From Eonycteris spelaea (taxonomy: Eukaryota > Chordata > Mammalia > Chiroptera > Pteropodidae), in contig PUFA01000070.1 in NCBI GenBank assembly GCA_003508835.1, positions 2,728,001 through 2,792,000 on the forward strand: a stretch of DNA of 64,000 bases. The letters are read 5' to 3'. This document shows, piece by piece, positions 55,744-64,000 of the stretch (the first letter of the stretch is position 1; every line of letters starts with the position of its first letter). The notes under the pieces were generated by a model. That model ran no database searches. It was not told the origin of the DNA and saw only the letters and a list, made by a program, of their open reading frames with translations. The translations under genes were made by a program, and so were the position numbers.

Positions 55744-58585
55744 AAAATGAAGTTCAATGTTCTTACAAATGAGCTGGACTCTGTTTATTGGTGTAATATC
55801 AAAATAATTCCAATGTTATGTTATGAGTTAGGATGAAGACAAAATATCAAAGAGATTCTATCTCATCTCACCAGACATATATTCAGTCTCTAGTATTTTA
55901 AAAGTTCTTAAAGTCTGTATTTTTTGATAGATAAGATAATGAAGAATAGAAGGTAGGTTAAGAAAAGGAACTGTAGTTCAAGAGGCTGTAAACATGTTAT
56001 GCGATATAACTCTTAGAACAGTATGAGTAAGACTTAAAAACAGTAAACAATTCCCAAAATCACCAAATAATTTCAAAATGTATTTTTACAGAATAGATTT
56101 CTTATTATTTTGCCTGAAAATCCTTGAATACAAAATATTATAATCCAGCCTTTCCAAATGAATCTCAATCTAATATCTGTATTTTATGTGTCCCTGCTAA
56201 TGTAATATTTCATGATAAAGCCATTAAAAAACATCTCAGATTTATTATGAATTTTGGCATCATCTACAGACACAGACTGAAACATGTTTGTTATATGGGC
56301 TGCTGAAGACCATGAACATCATGACAACTGATGAGATGATCTCTCAAAATGGCGAACAACTCATACTAACATTCTAAACCAAACTAAGTCCATTCTTCCT
56401 TTGATTTACACAGTCAATTGCTTTCCTGGGAATTCTGAGCACATTAAAACTGTTCAAAAATACTTTGTATCTACATATAAAGTAGCTTTAGGTTTCAGGC
56501 TCAGATAATTATAAGCAAATTTCTAAATTATGTGACTGCTGGGATAAGTTGTACACAACTCTGCTTCTTCTTTGGGCAAACTATCCCTTGCACTGTAGGA
56601 CATCTAGCATGCCTGCTCCATCAATTGAATGCTAGGTATATTCCCCAATCACTATGAAAACAAAAAATATGCCTACAAATTCCTAAAATGCCCTCTGGGG
56701 GGTGGTACATTTGTGTCCAGGTCTATGAATGCTTCAAGTATCAGAGTGCCTATTCTCATCTAGCCTCTGAACATATACTTTCTCCTTTGTTTCTATGTTG
56801 CATTACGCAGGCAATCCTATGTGATACCTGAGTTTTTAATGATAAAAAAAAAAACTATTGAACAGCTAAAATATTTCTTAAGGTAACACTTGGCTAGAAA
56901 TCCAATTCAGCAAGACCTTGTTGTTATGCTATTTGCATAGCACATAGTTTGCGATCTAGTGAGAGAGATGCTTCACATTCTGTCTCTGAATCTGGACATT
57001 ACGTGAGAGGGATAAGGGCTGTAAACCTCTTGATGTCTGGTACTTGCCTTTTTTGCCTCTTCATCAACTAAGACTGGCACAAAACTGCTTATTTCTGTTG
57101 GGTAAATGTTGAATGAGGCATGCTGGTACTCAGGGTGAGGAAAAGAGGGACACTCATCCACTAAGAAGGATGATCATTTGTGGAAAGTGGTGTCTGAGCA
57201 GCATATCAGTTTTAGTGGTAATCCTGGGGGCTGTTAGCTCAGCTGTGTAAGATGGGTACGAAGAAAGGGGAGTTAGGCTGCACAGTTTGAGATGAGGCTC
57301 TAAAGGCTAGGGTGAGCAGAGTAATTGGGAGTCGAGGAAGCACATAGGCAAATAGGAAAGCTGCTCTACTGGTTCACATCCCCCACAGCCAAGCCCAGAA
57401 TGAGACTACTGTAACTCCTGAAAGCACCACCAAGAACAAAGTACAGCACAGCGACTCTGGCACCAGGTGGGAGTTTAGGATCATGTCTCCAGTCTTGAGG
57501 AGATATAAGGAAGTAAACAGGGCAGCAGGCTGGAAATTTCAGAATAGAATCAAAGGAAGTGTCCCAGTGCTATAGTTTGAATGAAAATATGGGGGCTAGG
57601 AATAGAAAGAATCATACTGGGGGACAATTTGGACAACTGGGGCCACAGTCTCAAGTCTCAGACATGACTAACAGCAAACACGACTTGGGGAGGAATCTAG
57701 TGGGACAGAGCCTCAAGTGGGAGTACGGCCTGTTGAGTTCCAAAAGAACCCGAGGCTGTTAAAGTAACTCTTAGGTTGATCTGGAAAGTGGCATCAGGCT
57801 GGTCTCAGACTTGAAGGACTAGATGAGGCAGAAGGAAGGGAAGCTAGCTAGGTGGGCGGTAGATGTGAGGTGAGGTAGGCAGCATTGGTTTTAAAGTATA
57901 AAGTTGAATTAAGTGATGTATTTTGACCTATAATCTACTATGAGGTGCTTGAGTTATGGTTAGTTTTTACTATATAAGTAAATCACAAGAACCTACTAAG
58001 AAAGGCTTGATTCTTAGTGCCCTAACCAAAGGGTAAGCAGACCAAAATTTCCAGGTTTATTTTCAGTAACTAAAATGTTGGGGAAAGGTCTAAAGTATCC
58101 CAGATGGAATGTAACTTGAAGTGGGAAGCAGGAAGGAGGGAGAAGTGTGCGCCATTTCTCACCTAGACTTTACATCTGTTATTACTTTCTTATTTCCCTG
58201 AAATACTAGGCTTGTCTCCACAAAAAACAATCCCTTCTTCATACACACTAGCTCCTCCCATCTCTACTCCCATAACAAAAAGAAGGCAGTAATATAAATG
58301 TGAGGCTCTTTTGTTTCTAAACCTATCAATAAGATTGATTTAATTTGAACATTGATTATCTTAAATTTCAATATTGTCTTATCCTCAACAAAGCAATGAC
58401 TACTTATGTAGGAACAAATATCACATAACCACTAATGAAAGGGGTGTGATGACAGGCCATTTCACTATAAACAAAAATCTCAGCATAACATTTTCATGTT
58501 ATTGAAATCTGAAAATTTTTTAACCACACAGCCTTCTGTTGTGGATTCTTGGTCCACATTGTTCCTGAGCAGGATCCAGTGATAA
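55744..58585. other. Long unique stretch, no gene seen
   Basis: About 2.8 kb with no recognisable repeat or exon. Several short frames on both strands lack domain similarity. Confidence 0.4.
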
Positions 58586-58592
58586 CCACAGA

Positions 58593-58985
58593 TTGTCTAT
58601 AAAATCAGGCAGAAGTAGTTATTTCGACCTAATATTTTGTGTAGATGAAAACAAAGGGCGAAAAGAAATTGTTTTAAAAAATAAATTTAAGTCAAGATAT
58701 CTGTCTCAAGTTCTGGCAAGCCATGCTGTTCAAGAATATCATAACACTTTTGTTGGTCCATTTGTGGATAGATTTAGAATCGTGAGGTGTTTACAAACCA
58801 AAGAGGAGCTTTCTTGTGGTCATGGTGATCACCTTCATGATGATGAAATAGCTGTGGACAAAGGTCTATGACAAGATGCTGTGAACCCAACAAAACAGCT
58901 GCTAACTGCAGGAGGTTAACTAGTGAAACAGTGTTTCCATACTGTAAGTTTCCACTTTTTACCAAGTCTTCTTTACACATAAGTT
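58593..58985. other. Unassigned segment open on both strands
   Basis: A 92-codon plus frame (58593-58871, opening on TTG) and a 68-codon minus frame (58980-58774) overlap. Neither resembles a protein family I know. The minus frame has a histidine-rich patch (HHHEGDHHDHKK). It could be a relic of a processed gene copy or an unclassified transposon, or chance. Confidence 0.25.
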
Positions 58986-59439
58986 TAAAGTCAGGTTAAC
59001 CTACAAGAAAAGCCTTCCACACTTAAAAATAACATGATTAGAAAGAGAGCAAAAAGATCCTAACCAAATTGGACAAATCAAGCATATCACTATTATGTGC
59101 CAAAATGACTGCTTTCTCTTCGCCTTACCTATAACACTGGCTCCATACTCTCTCCCGGATCGAAACACCTTACCTCCAGGCCCAGTCGAAGTCCTTCATC
59201 ATCCCAGATTCTGACCCTCACTGAAGCCCCTTACAGTTCTGAACATCTCAATAATAATTCAACCTGCCTTTCTTTGGGTTTCCTTTTTTTTTTCTTTTTC
59301 GTTTTTCTTTTTTAACTGCTTGCTATTGTTTTCAATGTTAATTTTGCCTCCTGCACTAGAACAAATATTCCCGTAAGGCAAGTTTCATATGGTAAGCATC
59401 TTTTGCCTTCAAATGGTAGAGAAATTAGTTACTATTTTT
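58986..59439. other. Unique sequence, possible L2 scrap
   Basis: 'CTAACCAAATTGGACAAATC' to 'CTTCATCATCCCAGATTCTG' is C-rich and may hold a short L2 piece; a T/C patch is at 59286-59312. Confidence 0.35.
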
Positions 59440-59660
59440 GCCAAAATGAGTTTATGATTTACAAAGCAGTTCTATCATTCTCCTTTAATCCTCATGGTAA
59501 TTCACGTGAGGATATTGCTCTCATTAGCCTCACTTTACAGATGAGGAAACAGGCTCACAGAAGTCTAGTTGTTTGCCTGATATCACACTCTCAGGGAAAG
59601 GTGGAGCTGGAATTGAGCTCTGCAGTCTGGATTCTAAGTTTTTGGCAATTTCCACTCTAC
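59440..59660 (-). repeat. MIR SINE (antisense)
   Basis: 'TTTAATCCTCATGGTAATTC', 'CACTTTACAGATGAGGAAAC', 'AGTCTAGTTGTTTGCCTGAT' and 'GGAGCTGGAATTGAGCTCTG' follow the antisense MIR order. The 136- and 112-codon frames that cross it on opposite strands are artefacts. Confidence 0.88.
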
Positions 59661-59912
59661 AGTGGACCTCAAATAGGTTGCTCAATGTACCTAGAATTAT
59701 CTTATAGATTAACTCTGTTATATAAGGGTGAGGTACATGTTTATGATGGTTGTGCTTTAGGATGGAATTCAGTCTGTGGAAATTCAAACATTTTAAAGGT
59801 TTCATGTTTGTAAGAGCTTTAAATGCATTGATATTGCAGGAAGAAATCGATGTGAATCTTATTTCCATAGTTACCTAGAGCCACATAGTTTTATACATTT
59901 ATGTACACATGC

Positions 59913-59914
<2 letters not shown>

Positions 59915-59971
<57 letters not shown>
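59915..59971. repeat. (GA)n microsatellite
   Basis: About 57 bp of uninterrupted GA. Confidence 0.97.
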
Positions 59972-59973
<2 letters not shown>

Positions 59974-60239
59974 TAAAATGCTGAATGGAATAAAATTGTA
60001 ATCTCCTTTGACTTGCTTACATTTTTCAGAGAAAACGAACCCAATTTATTTTTTTCTCTCTTTTTTTAGGTATTGCAATTTGGTTCTAAATGTTATTCTG
60101 TCAATTAGATGAACCCATAATGGAAATATTAGTACTCTGGAAGATTATTAAACACAAATATCAAAGAAGAATATAGGGTTGGCTAACACGGGTTTGAGGG
60201 GTGCTACCATTGTCCATTTAATCTCTTCTATAACAACAT

Positions 60240-61680
60240 TTTTCAGTGAAATATTTCAGTCAAAAATAATAAAACCAACATCCATGAACTCATCACCGAA
60301 TTAGAAGAAAGAAACAGTACAAATAGAGTTGAAGATTCCTGCTTACTCTTCCACATAATAATCCCTTTTCCCCTATCAGATTATTTCCAGATTTATACTT
60401 AGAGTCTAAAATATGTGTGTTTTTCTAAATCATGTTTAGTATTATTTTATATGACTTAATTTTTATATGAGTTATCACATTTTTTGTATTTATTCGAAAC
60501 TTGCTTTTTTCTATGGATATTAAGTTTTTGAGGTTTATCTGTGTCTATATATGTAGCTCTTGCTTATTAGTTTTCATTATTGTGGAATATTCCTTTGAAT
60601 GACTAATCTAAAATTTATCTATCTGTTCTACTAAATGTCTGTTTATGAACATTTAGATTGCTTTCCAATCTTCACAGTTATGAACAGTGCTGCTTCGGGT
60701 AGTCTTATATATACATATGTCCTAGGATTTCTCTAGAGTCTATACCCAGGAGTATAAATTGGACATTATTATTCAACCAAAATAAAGTTTCCATGGTTTC
60801 ATACCCTCACTAACATTTGCTATTGTCAAACTTAATTTTTTTTCCCAAAATGATGGCTGTGAAATGGTATCTCCATGTGGTTTAAATTTATATTTTTCTA
60901 TTAACTAATAGGGTTGATCATCTTTTCAGATGTTTGTTGACTATTCCCATTTTATATTCTCTGAATAATCTGTTATATACCCTTTGCTCATTTTTCTGTT
61001 AGTTCGTTTGAATTTTTCTTATTGATTTTGGAAGGGCTTCCACGTGTCCTCGATATTAGGTCTGTGTCAGTTATATACATTGCTAATATCTTCCCCCAAT
61101 AATAAGTACTATATTTTTATTTTAAAGATATATTAGATCATGTAAATTTTAAATTTTAATATAGTCACTTTTATCAACCTTTATTTTTTACAATTTGAAC
61201 TTTTTAAATACATTCTTCCAAACTGAGATTATATGGATATTCTACATTTTTTCCCTAGAGGCTTAATATTTTGTTGTTGTCATTGTTTTCATGTGTAGTT
61301 GTTCATTTGGGTTGAAGCAGGGATTCAACTTATTTTTCCATGTAGAAAACCAGTTGTCCCAGCACTATTTTCTGAATAATCAATCCACCACTTTCATTAA
61401 TTTTCAGTGTCATTTCTACACTCACCGATTTTCCATGTAAGCATGTCTTTGTTTGTGGACTTCTTATTTTGTATCTTTAATTTATTTTCTATCCCTGTGC
61501 TTATGCCTTCATAGTTCCTTATGTTTTAGAACAAATTTCTTGCTCTTCAAAATCTTTGTGACTCTTCTTGGCTTTTTGTTTTCCTAGGTAAAATTTAAGA
61601 CCGACTTATTAAACTTCACAGCAAAAAATTCTTTTTAGATGTTGATTATAATCACATTGCATTTATAGGTGTACTTTACC
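60240..61680 (-). mobile_element. Old L1 LINE (antisense), about 1.4 kb
   Basis: On the plus strand the antisense L1 text runs in order: 'CATTATTGTGGAATATTCCT', 'CACAGTTATGAACAGTGCTG', 'CTATACCCAGGAGTATAAAT', 'GGCTGTGAAATGGTATCTCC', 'GATCATCTTTTCAGATGTTT', 'AACCAGTTGTCCCAGCACTA' and 'TCTTCTTGGCTTTTTGTTTT'. It spans the 3' half of ORF2 and the 3' UTR. Frames are disrupted throughout. It is one of the longest repeats in the window. Confidence 0.88.
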
Positions 61681-61774
61681 CATTTTAGAGAGAATTCAAA
61701 GATAGAACAAAGGCCTCACGATATTAGCACCCTAAAGCAATTACTCATGTACACATATATATATGCATATATGT

Positions 61775-61925
61775 GCTTATTGTTTGTTTCCCACTAGAAA
61801 GTAAGCTTCCGGAGAAAAAGGACTTTGCAAGTCTTGTTCACTGCTACGGTTCCAATGGCTGAGATAGCACCTAGCATAGTTTCAATGGTACTCAATTAGT
61901 ACTTGCAGAATAAATGAAATAACAA
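61775..61925 (+). repeat. L2 3' end
   Basis: 'TGCTTATTGTTTGTTTCCCA', 'AAGTAAGCTTCCGGAGAAAA', 'GTCTTGTTCACTGCTACGGT' and 'GTACTTGCAGAATAAATGAA' form the L2 3' end in plus orientation. Confidence 0.85.
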
Positions 61926-63585
61926 ATATAGGTGCATTTTCTTATAATTTTTTTCATAACCGCATTTTTAAGTAGTTTTAAAACCATATACAGAGAGGTT
62001 AGATTTTTTCCATGTAGATTTGTGAAGAATAAGACATTACTATAGAAAGACATTTCCCTTAATGTGTTACACAGACATTAGACAAACAAGATGCTGTGGA
62101 AAAAGAGAGCTTAGTGGGCAAACGTGTTTGGAAAATGCCTCATGCTACACTCATTTCTTAGAGTCATCAAGTGTACTAGAATATTAAAGGTTTTGAGAAG
62201 TTTTACAGTAATAAAACTAGTTCATTTCCCCCCTAAATATGTGTCCCTTTCTAAAATCACCAAAGCCCTTTTTTTTATATATATATAATGAACATAAAGG
62301 TTGTTCTGAAGAATAATTCTACTCTATGTAAGAAAGTATACAACTGGAAAATATTTATAAACATAAGATCATTTAATTATCTTTTCCCATGCAATTGAAT
62401 ATTTACTGTGGTGATACTATAGAAAAGATTAACTCATGGAACCGACACATGCCTTGAGAAGTTTTCGTTTTTAATAGATTTTTTTCTGCTAGTGTTATGT
62501 AAAGTGGAAATGATTAGCTGTTGCAAACTTCCACATTTCTACAAGTTCATAAACGTAAAATTTAGCCACAGAAATACATTTATAAAGATCAATCTTATTA
62601 CTCATTGATTCTTTGGTTCCCAGAGGGAGAAAATTACTTAAATAATTAAATATATACTGTGACAACCATATTTTCCAGGTTTTAGTGAGAAGTCCGAGAC
62701 CAAACACTAAATTTATGAAATTTCTTCACTCTAACCATTCTGCAATTGATTTTATGGACACTAGTCATAGTTTACCAGGACTTTCTTGAGAGTCAGTGTG
62801 GGCACCACTGTTATACCAGGTAGACATTAACCAGGACTGTCCCAGAGAAGTCAGGCATTTGGCCATCTTAATTATATAAGGCTCATTTCAGATGACTCCT
62901 TTGGTGTAAAATGACTGATCATAACTATCTCACATTTGAGGGCTTTAAAGCATATACTTTTATTATGATTGATATAGTCACTTAAAACTTACCCATCACT
63001 TTATAATTCCATCACAAAATGAAAAGTATGACGGGGTCGTAAGTGATAAATATCAATATTACCATGAATCAGAAAACGTAGGATCTCTTTTTATAAAGCA
63101 CCATAACACTGTACTTTAAAAGAACTTTGAGACCTTGAATATAGGCAAAGCCAAGTGTATTTCTCTTTGTTTGTAACTCTTTTAAAATAAAATTTACATA
63201 TTATAACCTTTAGAAAATGCTACAGATACGTCAGCTATTCCAGATGTGACTGTATCAACATCGGTAACCCATTATCAAATTTTCTTGGAGAAGGGAGGTA
63301 TGGCCTTTTCTAAGGGGAAACCTTAAGGAAACTCTGCAAAGCTGTGGGAACATTTTCACATTTTTCCAAATGCTAAAGTAGGATTGTATGCTCTTTAGAA
63401 TTAATTTATCTTTGGCGAGCTCTTTCTGACATCTTTTTAATGAGATAGTAACAAAAATGATCCCCCAATTGTGTTTTATGAGGAGATGCTAAAGATGTTT
63501 GATCCAGTTGGTTCATAAAGGTATAACCTGGGAGTGTATAAGCTGAAGGCTTATGTATACTTAATACAATTGTAAATATAGCTGG
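61926..63585. other. Unique sequence, nothing firmly recognised
   Basis: A diverged short element may lie at about 62770-62880 ('TTAACCAGGACTGTCCCAGA'), resembling the end of an ancient repeat with a 'CAGGACTGTCC' word. Otherwise unique, AT-rich. Confidence 0.4.
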
Positions 63586-63668
63586 ATGAAGATATAGATA
63601 TTTATGTAAATATATATATGTATGTGTATATATATATATACTTATACTTATATCTATATATCTATATA
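63586..63668. repeat. (TA)n/(TATC)n low-complexity block
   Basis: TATA, TATG and TATC units in an irregular array. Confidence 0.85.
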
Positions 63669-64000
63669 AAATTACTCATGAAGATTTTCCCAGGAGAATA
63701 GTTTGCTTCTTTCAGAAATAAGTTTATTAGATTTGGGGCTATAGTAGCAAAACAATTACATTGAATATCCAGCTGTATATTGATAGACAGACAGATGTAG
63801 ATATGAATGTATCCAGATTATATAGCATATCCAGATGTAAATATAGATATAGATGATGCAAATATAGATATATGCAGACATAGACACAATTGTACATTAT
63901 ATAGCTAATTATTCCCCATAAAAAATGCATTTAGGGAAACTTAATAACAGAAATTCATTACTTTCATCTTGATTTATTTTTCCAAAATATATTTTGGCCC
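63669..64000. other. Unique AT-rich sequence with a GATA-like patch
   Basis: Irregular GATAGACAGACAG and ATAGATATAGAT units are spread over 63780-63895, giving a Y-rich minus frame of 63 codons that is not coding. Confidence 0.6.

Noticed and set aside
59403..59868. 136- and 112-codon frames on opposite strands
   Set aside because: Both cross an antisense MIR; opposed overlap indicates chance.

Overview
The window looks like nuclear DNA from a placental mammal: a gene-poor, AT-rich, non-coding stretch. The evidence is the dispersed-repeat fauna (MIR, L2, L3/CR1, MaLR-type LTRs, MER5A-like hAT elements, L1), many microsatellites, two CpG islands in CpG-poor surroundings, and the absence of any long, family-recognisable reading frame. 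I see no Alu, B1/B2, carnivore SINEC, ruminant Bov-tA or equine ERE copy. The one fairly young L1 (about 32.1-32.9 kb) has a 3' end of a type I associate with laurasiatherian mammals, perhaps a bat; this species guess is weak.

Layout. 1-20.2 kb: unique AT-rich DNA with scattered old repeats (L2 near 1.8 kb and 9.1 kb, L3/CR1 at 3.5 kb, MER5A at 7.3 kb, MIRs at 8.0 and 16.5 kb, a MaLR-type LTR interrupted by a 300-bp pyrimidine microsatellite at 10.6 kb, L1, MLT1 and L2 between 17.2 and 19.2 kb). 20.6-21.9 kb: a strong CpG island with GC boxes, a CCAAT box, an inverted repeat and a tandem duplication, the best promoter candidate here. 23.4-27.1 kb: a run of L2 copies, a MaLR-type LTR and an L1 3' end. 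29.3-29.95 kb: a second, smaller CpG island with GC boxes and a nearby TATA-like box. 30-47.8 kb: mostly unique DNA with one clear L1 insertion, a purine tract next to an NRF1-like palindrome (36.3-36.4 kb) and a few MIR/L2/hAT relics. 48-64 kb: more L1, L2, MIR and MLT1 relics, microsatellites and long unique stretches.

No protein-coding gene can be assigned with confidence. The longest ATG-initiated frame (209 codons at 20.3-20.96 kb) runs into the CpG island and may be chance. The two CpG islands, about 8 kb apart and surrounded by repeat-poor DNA, fit the 5' end or flank of a regulated gene or a long non-coding RNA whose other exons lie outside or cannot be recognised from sequence alone. 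No CRISPR array, operon, tRNA, rRNA or other known RNA gene was found. No previously undescribed system could be demonstrated; the most interesting unexplained signals are the two islands and the NRF1-like palindrome.
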